Assembly (NCBI GenBank): GCA_963730995.1
Contig: CAVSUB010000001.1
Span: forward strand, 496,001-560,000
DNA length: 64,000 nucleotides
Direction of reading: 5' to 3'
Origin: CAVSUB01 sp963730995
Lineage (GTDB): Bacteria > Acidobacteriota > Vicinamibacteria > Vicinamibacterales > 2-12-FULL-66-21
Numbering within the stretch: position 1 is the first letter of the stretch; each line of letters begins with the position of its first letter. The notes beneath the pieces were generated by a model. It had not been told where the DNA came from. It worked only from the letters and a program-made list of their open reading frames with translations, and searched no databases. Positions 1 through 8,357 of the stretch are shown piece after piece. A program made the translations under genes and the position numbers.

Positions 1-639
1 GACGTTCTGCATCCCCTGCAGGTTCCCCTGGAGCTCGGTCGGCAACTGACCCGCGTAGGTCTTGCGAAAGGTCTCGAGCTTCTTCTCCTGCTCGGCCAGC
101 CGCCTTCGTGCCTCTTCGAGCTCGCTCTGCAGGAACTGGTTCGTCGTGTCAGAGAACTTCGCGCGATCGCGGGTGTTTTCATCAATCACCAGGGCCGCGA
201 GCCGCTCGGTGACTTTCTGCGCTGTCTTCGCCTCGCCGCTGACGAAGCTCACGCGAAACGATTCCCTGCTGACCGGCTCCACCTTGACGTCCGCCCGCAC
301 TGCCTGGACGATGTCCTCGAGCGGCATGGTCGCGCGCTGCTCTTTGAGGAGATCGAACTCGGTGACGATCCGTTCCAACCTCGAACGGCTCAGGATCTGA
401 TCGCTGATTGCCGGCAGCCGGTCTTCGATTCGAGTCGTGATCGCGTTCCTGACGTACGCCTCAGGCACACGCTGAGGCACGACCGTGATCAACGTATCGG
501 ACTTGTACCGCACCGGCATCTGCTTATACACAACGACGCCGGCCGTCAGACCGATCGCGAAGGGCAAAAGGAGCAGCCACCAGTGCCGGCCGATGATCCG
601 ACCGATTTCGTTCGACGAGTATGTTTTGCCAGGGAGCAT
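1..639 (-). CDS. Wzz-type polysaccharide chain-length determinant, 3' end outside window
   Basis: The frame is open from an ATG at 639 to the window edge (213 codons). A short cytoplasmic start is followed by a hydrophobic segment at about residues 19-38 (LLLLPFAIGLTAGVVVY), then a periplasmic region and, from about residue 155, a charged coiled-coil (ELEEARRRLAEQEKKLETF). This is the Wzz/GumC layout of inner-membrane co-polymerases that set exopolysaccharide chain length. The second membrane helix and any kinase domain lie outside the window. A GGAG stands about 9 nt before the ATG. The start follows the reconstructed stop of the upstream barrel gene by 2 nt, so the two are probably translationally coupled. 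Confidence 0.85.
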   Translation of the reverse strand, partial: MLPGKTYSSNEIGRIIGRHWWLLLLPFAIGLTAGVVVYKQMPVRYKSDTLITVVPQRVPEAYVRNAITTRIEDRLPAISDQILSRSRLERIVTEFDLLKEQRATMPLEDIVQAVRADVKVEPVSRESFRVSFVSGEAKTAQKVTERLAALVIDENTRDRAKFSDTTNQFLQSELEEARRRLAEQEKKLETFRKTYAGQLPTELQGNLQGMQNV

Positions 640-641
640 GG

Positions 642-1971
642 CTAGCGTCTCCGCATTGTGAACCACACACTGAGACCGGCGCGGGCTCCGTTACGTTCAA
701 CTCTGTTCGCAATTCCCGGTGTGAGCAGAGGGTTCTGTGAAAAATCGTAAGAGTAGTAGAGGGTACTCGACGAACGAACTCAGGCGCCGCGCGAGGTCCA
801 ACGAGAGGCGAACATCGCCGGTGTAGGTCACAAGATCCTGTTGCGTGCCGGGTTGGAGGCCCTGGCCGGTCGAATACGCCGCCGACGAGGAGTAGTGAAC
901 CCGACGGCCCATATCTCCGGTCAGCGTCGCCGTGACGCCATCGACGAAGACTGGATAGCTCAGCTCCGCCACGAACTCCGCACCCCGGCGGTACGCCCCG
1001 CGCAACATCCACGTTCTGCTGAACTGATAATTCAACGCGGCTTCCGCCGAAACCTCCGACTGTCGGCCTTCGACAATGCCCGCGGCGGGAACGCTGGGAA
1101 GATCCATCGTCGACGAGCCCACGCTGAAATTGAGCGTTGCCCGCCTCGTCGGCGACAGCCTTCGACTGTACTCCAGCCCGACGTCCAGCCCCTGTTCTGA
1201 AGTCACAGCCGTCGTGCCAAATCCGAGCTCACCGGATCGATAGTGATATCCCGCCGTAAACGCCGTGTTACGTCCGAAGGCGTATGAGTACTGACTCCGG
1301 AGCCCGGACGAGCTCACGTCTGGGCGGCCCCTTGAATTGTCGAGAAAATCCGTGTACCGGTAGTCGCCCGACACCGAGATCGTGCCCCGGCGGGTGAGGC
1401 CGTGCTCGACTGTCACGATCGATTCGTAGGACAGTGATTCCGTGTCGTCGAGCACGTAATTTGGACCGCCGGCAATGATGTCTCCAGGAGTGACGGGATT
1501 GACTTCCGGAAACAGACCGAAGAGATACGGCGGAGAGTAGTTGGCGCTCTGGTTGACGAAGAGGGTCGTGCGGCGGGCAAACTCCATCGCGAAACCCGCG
1601 CCGACCGCGTGCGTCATGGTGTAGTCGTTGAACTCCGTGTACTGGCGCAGGGCGGATGTCGCCGTGAGGCCGGCCTGCATCTTTCTTCCCTGCCACGCGT
1701 ACTGGGCCGTTCCCGTGTATGTGTTGTTGTACCCGTTGAAGGGTTTCGACGTGGGATCGATGCCTCCCGTCAGCGCAGGCAACACGTCGTCGTCGTACCC
1801 GGCGGAGACGGAGAAAGTCAAATCCAGGCGATGGTGGATATTCGGGTCCGTGTTGCCGCCGCTGCTGAAGATGCCCTGGTAGGGCATGGTGGATCCGCCC
1901 TGCGCAAATACTCCGGGGGGTGCGCCCATCAGCACCGCGGTCGCACCGAGCGCAATTAGTAGTCGTTTCAT
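642..1971 (-). pseudogene. outer-membrane beta-barrel protein of the polysaccharide locus, frameshifted near its end
   Basis: The product has a signal peptide (MKRLLIALGATAVLMG, cut near AQG) followed by alternating polar and aromatic strands typical of a large barrel. It resembles the outer-membrane barrel proteins that accompany Wzz/Wza genes in exosortase-type polysaccharide loci (family inferred, not searched). The annotated frame ends at 697 with an unconvincing tail. If one base is skipped near 771-778, where TTCG stands twice in tandem on the coding strand, the protein continues as SSTLYYSYDF and ends GLSVWFTMRRR at a stop at 642-644. That is a proper barrel end, 442 residues in all, and it lies 2 nt from the next ATG. 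I therefore read this as one gene with a +1 shift, from either a sequencing error or a recent 4-bp duplication. Confidence 0.75.
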
Positions 1972-1992
1972 GGTTCTAGCTTCTGCCTGTGT

Positions 1993-2688
1993 CTACGGCA
2001 CGATCACCGTATCGCCGGGCTTGAGCACGAGGTTCTGCTCGGTGTTCTTCCCCTTCATCACGTCCTTGTAGTTGAACTTCGTGTACTTCGGGGTTCCGTT
2101 CTCGTTCCTCATCACCACGATGTTCTTCGAATCGGCGTACTCGACGAGCCCACCTGCCATCGCGATGAGCTGCAGGACATTCATCTGGCCAATAATCGGG
2201 TAGGCACCGGGCTTGGTCACCTGACCGGTGATGTAGACGTTCCGGCTCTTGATCTCCTTTACGACAACCGTCGCGTTGGCGTCGGCGACGAACTTGGTCG
2301 CCGCCTTCACGAGCTGCTCTCTCAATTGATCGGGTGTCAGCCCCGCAGCTTGAATATCGTTCAGGAGCGGGAGTGAGATCTTTCCGTCCGGCCGAACCAC
2401 GACATCCGCAGACATCTCCTTCTCGCGCCAGAAGTTAATCGACAACGAGTCCTCGGTTCCGATGATGTAACCGGCGGGGAGCGGGACGCCGCCGTCCGTC
2501 GACTTCGGGGCCGCCGTCGGGGACGTCGCCGGCGGCTGGGCCGTCGACGGGGGACCTGCCGGCCGCGCCGTCGCCGGGGGTGTCGCGGGTGGCTGGGGAG
2601 CCGGTGTCTGCTGTGCCGCCGGTCTTTCGACGCCGGTCAAGATGCAAAAAACGATCGTCGCGAAGACGCTGGAGTACCGAGTCATCAT
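1993..2688 (-). CDS. Wza-type polysaccharide export protein
   Basis: A 231-residue exported protein. After a signal peptide (residues 1 to about 25) comes a low-complexity Pro/Ala/Thr linker (about 26-70). The Poly_export domain follows (GYIIGTEDSLSINFWREKE, then VVRPDGKISLPLL), and after it an SLBB-like fold (NVYITGQVTKPGAYPI). Proteins of this type form or gate the outer-membrane channel for capsule or exopolysaccharide. The protein is short compared with full Wza (about 380 residues), as is usual for the one-SLBB members found in exosortase-type loci. Two ATGs stand in tandem at the start, and I keep the first. The gene is 21 nt upstream of the barrel gene and in the same orientation, probably in one operon. 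Confidence 0.88.
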   Translation of the reverse strand: MMTRYSSVFATIVFCILTGVERPAAQQTPAPQPPATPPATARPAGPPSTAQPPATSPTAAPKSTDGGVPLPAGYIIGTEDSLSINFWREKEMSADVVVRPDGKISLPLLNDIQAAGLTPDQLREQLVKAATKFVADANATVVVKEIKSRNVYITGQVTKPGAYPIIGQMNVLQLIAMAGGLVEYADSKNIVVMRNENGTPKYTKFNYKDVMKGKNTEQNLVLKPGDTVIVP

Positions 2689-2778
2689 GTAACTAAGTCC
2701 CTTTCATCGCCTGGCCAGGCAGCTGACAGGCGTTGATCGCAAGCGGGATTTCAGGGGCCGGGGATCGCGGGTCCCCAA

Positions 2779-3849
2779 CTACTGCCGGTATTCCTTGAAC
2801 GGCAACTGGCAGTCGTGCTTGCGGAGGAAGTTCAGAAAGCGCTTATAGTCGCGCTGCTCCATATTGAACAACCGTGCCACGATCTTGTAGTTCCCGCGTG
2901 CCTCTTCCAACCCCTTCCGGACGATGTCTCGCACGTTGCCGCGCGTGATCTCCCGCTGCATATACAAGGGATAGACAATTTTCCAGAACGACTCGCGCTC
3001 GTCGATCAGCTTCTTGAACAGCTCGTCGGCAATCGTCCGGCGCCGTTCCTTCTTGGGCCTAAGCCCTACGGAATGCTGCATCCGGACGTCGGTGGGCAGA
3101 TCGTCGGTGCCTACGACCTGGCTCCGTCCGGTCACGACGCATCGCTCGATCACGTTCTCGAGCTCCCGGACGTTGCCCGGCCACGCATACTCGGTGAGCA
3201 TCTTCATCGCTTCGGGCGACACTGCGTTCACGACGTAGCCGTTGTTCTTGGTGAAACGTGCGAGGAAATAGCGTACGAGCTCGGGAATGTCTTCGCGACG
3301 CTCGCGCAGCGGCGGCACGGTCAGGTGTATGACGTTCAGGCGATAGAAGAGATCCTCGCGGAACGTGCCCTGGCCCACCATGTCGCGCAGGTTGCGGTTC
3401 GTCGCAGCAATCACGCGGACATCGACGCGCCCGCCCGTGTGATCGGACCCTACCTTCTGCAGCTCGCCGGTCTCCATGAATCGGAGCAGCAGTCCCTGCA
3501 TCCTCATCGTCATCTCGCCGATTTCGTCGAGGAAAATCGTCCCCTCATCTGCGAGCTCGAGCTTCCCGGGCTTGTCGCGATAGGCCCCGGTGAAGCTGCC
3601 TTTGACGTGGCCGAACAACTCCGATTCCAGCAGCGTCTCGGGAAGGCCGGCGCAGTTGACGGCGACAAACGGCCGGTGCCCGCGCGGGCTCTGTGTGTGG
3701 ACGGCATTGGCCACGAGCTCTTTGCCGACGCCGCTTTCGCCGGTGACGAGCACTTTGGCGTCGGACCGCGCGATACGCTCGATCTCTTGTTTGAGCTCGA
3801 TCATCACGCTGCTGGTGCCGGTCAGTTGAACGTGGCCGTTGTTCCTCAT
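2779..3849 (-). CDS. sigma-54-dependent transcriptional activator without receiver domain
   Basis: A 356-residue NtrC-family activator. The AAA+ module shows Walker A GESGVGKE (37-44), the sigma-54 contact loop GSFTGA (84-89), Walker B TIFLDE (104-109) and WPGNVREL (223-230). The C-terminal part ends in a Fis-like helix-turn-helix region (about 310-345). The AAA+ domain begins almost at residue 10, so there is no receiver, GAF or PAS input domain. The PrsR-type regulators of polysaccharide/exosortase loci normally carry a receiver, so control here must come by another route. Placed just upstream of the export genes, it is the obvious candidate activator of that operon, but I found no convincing -24/-12 promoter to confirm this. 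Confidence 0.9.
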   Translation of the reverse strand: MRNNGHVQLTGTSSVMIELKQEIERIARSDAKVLVTGESGVGKELVANAVHTQSPRGHRPFVAVNCAGLPETLLESELFGHVKGSFTGAYRDKPGKLELADEGTIFLDEIGEMTMRMQGLLLRFMETGELQKVGSDHTGGRVDVRVIAATNRNLRDMVGQGTFREDLFYRLNVIHLTVPPLRERREDIPELVRYFLARFTKNNGYVVNAVSPEAMKMLTEYAWPGNVRELENVIERCVVTGRSQVVGTDDLPTDVRMQHSVGLRPKKERRRTIADELFKKLIDERESFWKIVYPLYMQREITRGNVRDIVRKGLEEARGNYKIVARLFNMEQRDYKRFLNFLRKHDCQLPFKEYRQ

Positions 3850-3942
3850 GGTTGTACCTCGTGCCCGAGTACCTGCCGCGCGCTCTCCATTCGTCTGGGC
3901 CGGTGCTCCTCTGTAGTCACCGGTCGGCGAACGCGGCCTTTC

Positions 3943-4275
3943 CTACGTGCCGGCCCTGCGCAAAAATTCCTCGAGGGTGTCTCGCTGCGCCGGCTGAATG
4001 GACACAATGGCCACCCCTACCGCGCGTCCTCGTCCCTGCGCCGACGGCTCGTCGCGTGTCACCTCGACGGCGCTCTCGAACGGTGTGCCGCTGAGGAACA
4101 ATCGGAGCCTGGCGGTAATTCCCACCGGAAGCCGCTCGTCGGATGCCAGCTGAGCGCCGCTGGCGCTCACATCCAGCAGCCGAACGCGTACCCGCCGGGC
4201 AATCCGAAACTCGTAGTGCGTCTCATCGACAGCGACTCGCGGAAACCGGCGTCGCTCCTGAAACTCGTTCGTCAA
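3943..4275 (-). CDS. PilZ domain protein, canonical c-di-GMP motif
   Basis: The product is about 110 residues and almost entirely a PilZ domain. The RxxxR-like arginine patch (ERRRFPR) is near the N-terminus and the DxSxxG motif is intact (DVSASG), so c-di-GMP binding is plausible. The start is a TTG at 4275-4273, preceded by GGAGG with a 9-nt spacer. The longer open frame back to 4374 would run through the neighbouring PilZ gene in another frame and looks spurious. The TTG lies a few bases after the stop of the upstream PilZ gene, so the pair should be co-translated. PilZ proteins commonly couple c-di-GMP to exopolysaccharide output, which fits the locus. Confidence 0.8.
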   Translation of the reverse strand: MTNEFQERRRFPRVAVDETHYEFRIARRVRVRLLDVSASGAQLASDERLPVGITARLRLFLSGTPFESAVEVTRDEPSAQGRGRAVGVAIVSIQPAQRDTLEEFLRRAGT

Positions 4276-4279
4276 CTCG

Positions 4280-4633
4280 CTACGCCTCCACGGACAGGCT
4301 GTCGTTGCCGAGTGAAACCTGCCGCGCCAGAAAATCGTCGAGCCCCTTTGAGACTTCCACGAACTCCACGCCAATCAGATATGTCGGGCGACCGTGCTGA
4401 TGCCCGGCGGTGCAATGCCGCACCCGCAGTGTCACCTCGTGCGACTCTTCGTGCGTGACCGCCACAACCGAGTGGACCGACTCGGGAGCGAAGGGGACCG
4501 GCGATTCCAGCAACGCGCCTCCGCGCCCCAGGTTGACGACGCCGAGGGACGCGCTGACATCCACGCTGCCCCACAGATCGCCGACAATTTCGAAGCGAGG
4601 GTTCACGCGTCGGTCGCCGATTCTGCGCTTCAT
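4280..4633 (-). CDS. PilZ domain protein with degenerate motif
   Basis: A 117-residue protein starting at the ATG at 4633 (MKRRIGDRR), with a GGCGG-like ribosome site upstream. It has an arginine-rich start (RRIGDRRVNPR) and a beta-barrel pattern like PilZ. The second motif reads NLGRGG where DxSxxG is usual, so ligand binding may be weakened or lost. An upstream in-frame start at 4681 is possible but adds only basic, unconserved sequence. It is followed within 4 nt by a second PilZ gene with an intact motif. The two are probably paralogues, one of them perhaps an adaptor. Confidence 0.75.
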   Translation of the reverse strand: MKRRIGDRRVNPRFEIVGDLWGSVDVSASLGVVNLGRGGALLESPVPFAPESVHSVVAVTHEESHEVTLRVRHCTAGHQHGRPTYLIGVEFVEVSKGLDDFLARQVSLGNDSLSVEA

Positions 4634-5208
4634 CGTGCCGCCGCCTTTGCTGGTCTCACGCGCCCGCGGATGACGAACCACCCCGCGACGACGCCTTCCC
4701 TGGTAAACGCGCTCAATCCAAGGCCCGAACCCAGACCCCGGGCTCTACCTGCAGGCCTCGCCTGACGGCCCATGGGCCTGTCAGCGAGCGGCCCGCCGTG
4801 AGAACTGCGGTCTGGTCCTTGACGGCCCAACACGTAGCAAAAAAGTCGCCATGAATGTGGAGATTTTTGTCATTCACTGGAAAGCCTTTTCACGGCGCTG
4901 TTTGCGCAGATTCGGGAGGCTTCTCGAAACCGAGAACTGGTTCCGCGAGTCGCAATATATGCTGCATTGCCAGGCCGAGGAAGACAAAAGTCTTGAGTTC
5001 ATACGACTTTGGTCAGCGGAACAAAGATGTAACCTTCCGCTGGACGAGGAATTGGCAGAAGTGAGGTTGTTGTTCGGCACATGTGGGCGCATCCGACACA
5101 CATTTCGAGCAATCGTGACAGATTCTGCGATCGCTCCGAGGCGGTTTCGGTCGCGTTTTTAGCCCTGGTATTGCACTTCGAAGTCCCCTCAGCGGAAGAC
5201 TTCAAGCG
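4634..5208. other. 575-bp gap with no convincing gene
   Basis: The stretch from about 4840 to 5130 is visibly richer in A/T than its surroundings. It contains short overlapping open frames on both strands (for example 4851-5162 plus, 4874-5101 minus). None has a ribosome site, a recognisable motif or a family-like composition. It probably holds the promoter region of the PilZ/activator side and the 3' trailer of the gene ending at 5209. I see no clear terminator. Confidence 0.5.
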
Positions 5209-6906
5209 TCAGTGCATGGGCGCGATGGTTCTGGATTGTCGTCTGGCGCGCGCGATCAACTCTTCCGCTGAGGTGCATTCCGGGGTGAACACAGCGCGAC
5301 CGAGCTGGACCCCTGGCAGCTCTGGCATCAATGCGGACAGCCGGGCACTCAAGCGTTCCGTGACGGACTCTGCGCCGTCCGCTCCTGCATGGACCAGCAC
5401 GACGGCCATCATGCCGGTTCGAAGCCTGCCAAGCAGGTCAGATGCCCTCAGCTCCGGGCGGACCGCCGCAGCAACCGTGTCGAAAGTCATGCGAGCGTGG
5501 GAAAGCGGCTCCCCCGCACCAATCAAGACGAGTCCCAGTCCAAGATTGAATCGCTTGGCGCGCTCGACCTCTTCCTGGATGCGCCGCTCGAACACCGACG
5601 TCTCCGGATCGGCTTCGACCGCCCGGGGTCTCGATCCGCCGAGCGCAACTTCGGCCAACCACGGACGGAGCGCCTTGACCCACGTCTGTACGAGCGCCAC
5701 AGCACCAGGTCCGAGCTGCCCCGTCCCGACGAGGGTCAGATCGGCCGAGGTGTCGGGCGAAACAGGGATCGTGACCGAGAGTTGGGCAGGATCGTCGGAG
5801 GCTCTGTCTCCTTCATATAAGGATGTCCCGTCGCCGACGGCGGCGAGCTGTCGCCTGGCTCCGCGATCTGCCACGGACATCTTCGCGCTCGCGGCGCCGG
5901 CTTCCCTCACCAACTCTTCGAGGAGCTCAGCCAACGCGTGATCCGGCACGGCCCGAGTTGCCGAGGGAAGCTGAGCGAGACGGTTCTGCCACCGCTCGAG
6001 GCGGGCGAGCTCACGCGCCTGCAGGTCTCCGGTGAGGACCCGCGCAATGGCCCCGAAGGTGAGTTCAACATTGCTGTCCAGGCTGCCCGCCAGGAGAATC
6101 AACCAGGCTGGCTCGCCGATCCCGACGGGCAGGACTAGAACCTCGTCTTTGCGCCCGTTGAAACCGAGATCGTCCAATTCGCCGGCAGGCGGAAATCGCC
6201 TCGCCGCGACGAGTTGGGCCGCGCGTTCTGCTTCGAGCGGCTGACCAGCCTGCTCGACGCCGGGCAATGCTCCGGACAGGACGAATCGACCGTCAGGCCG
6301 CCTGGAATAAATCCGGCACTCGAGATCGAACCAGACAGTGGCGGCGTGCAGCACCGCGTGCATGACGTCGCGGTCGGACTCGTAGGTCCCCAACTGTCCG
6401 AGAAACCGAAGCGTGGCGTGCAGGCGCCGGGTCAGCGCCTGGCTTGCCGCGAGTTGAGCATTCACTTGCAGGTCGGACTCGAGGATCCCTCTCGCCAGCG
6501 CACCGGCCTCCTCGATCGTCCTTACGGCGGCCGAGCTCGTTTTATCCGTGGTGACGCGCAGCGAAGCGACCAGGCATCCGACGACCTCCCTCGCTCGCCT
6601 CAACGGAAAGACGCCGAACGCCGCACCCCTGATCTGCCCGGCGCGGACTTCTCCCGTCCGCAGGGCCTTCAATACTTCCTCGGCCACCTCCGGCTCTTCC
6701 ATCCTCTGCGCGAAGTCACTCGACGCGGAATGACGTACGGGGTCCAGCCAGAGGTGAAGGACCTCGAAAGAAACGCCGGTCTGCTGCTCGAGCATCTCGA
6801 GCAGCGCCAAGCCTGCGGGGGAGAGTGTCAGGTTATTGACCATCGCACCAAGCGCCAGCGCGAAGCGGGCCTTGGTAATGCCGGGCTTGTGCAAGGTGGC
6901 AGCCAC
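5209..6906 (-). CDS. GAF-like sensor protein with degenerate GGDEF-like C-terminus
   Basis: A 565-residue soluble protein. The middle (about 170-310) resembles GAF sensor domains. The last 130 residues have the outline of a GGDEF domain: FERRIQEEVERAKRFNLGLGLVLI, then LRASDLLGRL, then LGRAVFTPECTSAEELIARA. The signature is replaced by RTGMM and no GGDEF/GGEEF is present, so cyclase activity is not expected. The listed start is GTG at 6906; an ATG at 6843 is an alternative. The gene stands between the PilZ/polysaccharide block and the box cluster. It may be a c-di-GMP-related receptor or scaffold, but that is inference. Confidence 0.6.
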   Translation of the reverse strand: MAATLHKPGITKARFALALGAMVNNLTLSPAGLALLEMLEQQTGVSFEVLHLWLDPVRHSASSDFAQRMEEPEVAEEVLKALRTGEVRAGQIRGAAFGVFPLRRAREVVGCLVASLRVTTDKTSSAAVRTIEEAGALARGILESDLQVNAQLAASQALTRRLHATLRFLGQLGTYESDRDVMHAVLHAATVWFDLECRIYSRRPDGRFVLSGALPGVEQAGQPLEAERAAQLVAARRFPPAGELDDLGFNGRKDEVLVLPVGIGEPAWLILLAGSLDSNVELTFGAIARVLTGDLQARELARLERWQNRLAQLPSATRAVPDHALAELLEELVREAGAASAKMSVADRGARRQLAAVGDGTSLYEGDRASDDPAQLSVTIPVSPDTSADLTLVGTGQLGPGAVALVQTWVKALRPWLAEVALGGSRPRAVEADPETSVFERRIQEEVERAKRFNLGLGLVLIGAGEPLSHARMTFDTVAAAVRPELRASDLLGRLRTGMMAVVLVHAGADGAESVTERLSARLSALMPELPGVQLGRAVFTPECTSAEELIARARRQSRTIAPMH

Positions 6907-7043
6907 GCGGCGTCAGCCGGACGACAGTCTGTAAAATGCTCATCACGCGTAGTTTGCAACTCCAGCCCGACACGATTTCGCCCGACTCTCACCTCCGGAA
7001 TCGGAGGTCTGAGGCAAACAGCTGGGCTGAGCCACACTATTGT

Positions 7044-8225
7044 CTACTTTGGAGCAGTCTTCTCCAAGTTCCCGCCACGTGACGAAGTGATCTCCACCAT
7101 GATGTTCATCGCGCGGTCGATCTCCTGTTCGGTGTTGTAGAAATGCGGGGCTACGCGGATGCCCGCACCTGGCCGGTAGTCGACGATGACGCCTTGGAGG
7201 ATCAGCTGCTGGGAAACCGCCTCCCCATCGGGGACATCAATGACGACGGCACCAGCTCGCTGGCTGTCGTCAAGGGGCGTGTTGAGCCTGAACCCTGCCG
7301 CCTGCGCTCGATCGATCAGTAAACGGGTCAGCCGTAACGACCGAACTCGGATCGCCTCGACGCCGATTTCACGAATGATCTCGTATCCCGCGCGGGCGGC
7401 GTAGAGAGCCGGGATATTGGGCGTTCCGCTCTGGAAGCGTTCCGGGGGCGCCGCCAGTGCCGCGGGCCCGGTTTCGAACGCAAAAGGCGTCGAGTGTGCG
7501 GCCCAGCCGATGAAACCAGGCGTCAGTCTGGTCGCCACGTCGGGCCGAACGTAGAGATACCCGGCGCCGGGACCACCGCAAAGCCACTTGACGGAGCCAC
7601 CGACGGCGAAGTCCGCCGCCAGGTCGTCGATGTCGAGAGGGACCGCGCCGGCGGCCTGATACACGTCGAGGATCACGTGCGCACCAACCTGGTGTGCCTT
7701 CTCGATGACGGCGCGCGCGTTTTGAATGTAGCCGCTCCGAAAGAGGACGTACGAGAGCGGCACCAGCAGCGTCCGCTCGTCTATCGCGTCGAGGAGCCGC
7801 TGGAGATCCGTCCGCACGGTATCGGGCGACGGGACGTACACCACCTCTGCGCCGTACCGTCGAAACCCTTCGAACAAGTACATGTTCGACGGGAACTCGT
7901 GGTCGGTCATCACAATCCTGCGGCGAGGTCCGTCGAACGTGAAGCAGGAGGCGATGATCCCCATCGCGACCGTGACGTTCTGGTGCATCGAGATCGTGCC
8001 GCGCCGCACGCCCAATACCGGCGCGAGCAGGTCTCCAGTCGCCCGACCCATCTCCCACCAGCCCTCGTGCCACGCGCGTACGCCGCGACGCGTCCATGTA
8101 TCGGCGTATTCCTGGAGGTAGGCAGCCGTCCGGCGAGGCATCGCCCCAAGCGAGTGACTCACGAGGTAGGTGCACGTCTCGAGGATGGGGAACTCGGGAC
8201 GCCAACGCAGGAGCGAATCGACCAT
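7044..8225 (-). CDS. kynureninase-like PLP enzyme (aminotransferase class V fold)
   Basis: A 393-residue fold-type I PLP enzyme. The start HSLGAMPRRT resembles the kynureninase signature (NSLG.QPR). D187 in DVYQAAG should bind the pyridine nitrogen, and K213 in GGSVKWLCGGPG is the expected Schiff-base lysine. Kynureninases cut kynurenine to anthranilate plus alanine. Relatives of the same fold include cysteine desulfurases and epimerases, so the substrate is not proven. It is the third gene of the boxC-boxB unit on the same strand, 132 nt after boxB. That suggests it may feed or process aromatic acids for the benzoyl-CoA pathway. Confidence 0.7.
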   Translation of the reverse strand: MVDSLLRWRPEFPILETCTYLVSHSLGAMPRRTAAYLQEYADTWTRRGVRAWHEGWWEMGRATGDLLAPVLGVRRGTISMHQNVTVAMGIIASCFTFDGPRRRIVMTDHEFPSNMYLFEGFRRYGAEVVYVPSPDTVRTDLQRLLDAIDERTLLVPLSYVLFRSGYIQNARAVIEKAHQVGAHVILDVYQAAGAVPLDIDDLAADFAVGGSVKWLCGGPGAGYLYVRPDVATRLTPGFIGWAAHSTPFAFETGPAALAAPPERFQSGTPNIPALYAARAGYEIIREIGVEAIRVRSLRLTRLLIDRAQAAGFRLNTPLDDSQRAGAVVIDVPDGEAVSQQLILQGVIVDYRPGAGIRVAPHFYNTEQEIDRAMNIMVEITSSRGGNLEKTAPK

Positions 8226-8357
8226 CGGGTCGCTATTGTGCCGGAAATGTGCCCGATCCGCACACTGCCGCGAAGGGCCTTCGCAACTTTTTGCCGCCGA
8301 TCATCGTGCAGCGACAAGGCGTTGCTCCGAAGCGGGAGGGGCCGGACTGCGCCGGCC

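Noticed and set aside
3943..4374. Longer start for the second PilZ gene
   Set aside because: The extra N-terminal residues are an out-of-frame reading of the first PilZ gene. The TTG at 4275 has GGAGG at good spacing.
2815..4458. 547-residue plus-strand open frame opposite the sigma-54 activator and PilZ genes
   Set aside because: It is a shadow of recognised genes on the other strand.
4851..5162. 103-residue ORF in the A/T-richer gap
   Set aside because: It has no ribosome site and no recognisable motif, it overlaps ORFs on the other strand, and its residue composition is not protein-like.
4700..5200. Possible sigma-54 (-24/-12) promoter near TGGCAATGCAGCATATATTGC-like sequence around 4960
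   Set aside because: The GG and GC elements are not 10 nt apart, so it does not fit the consensus spacing.
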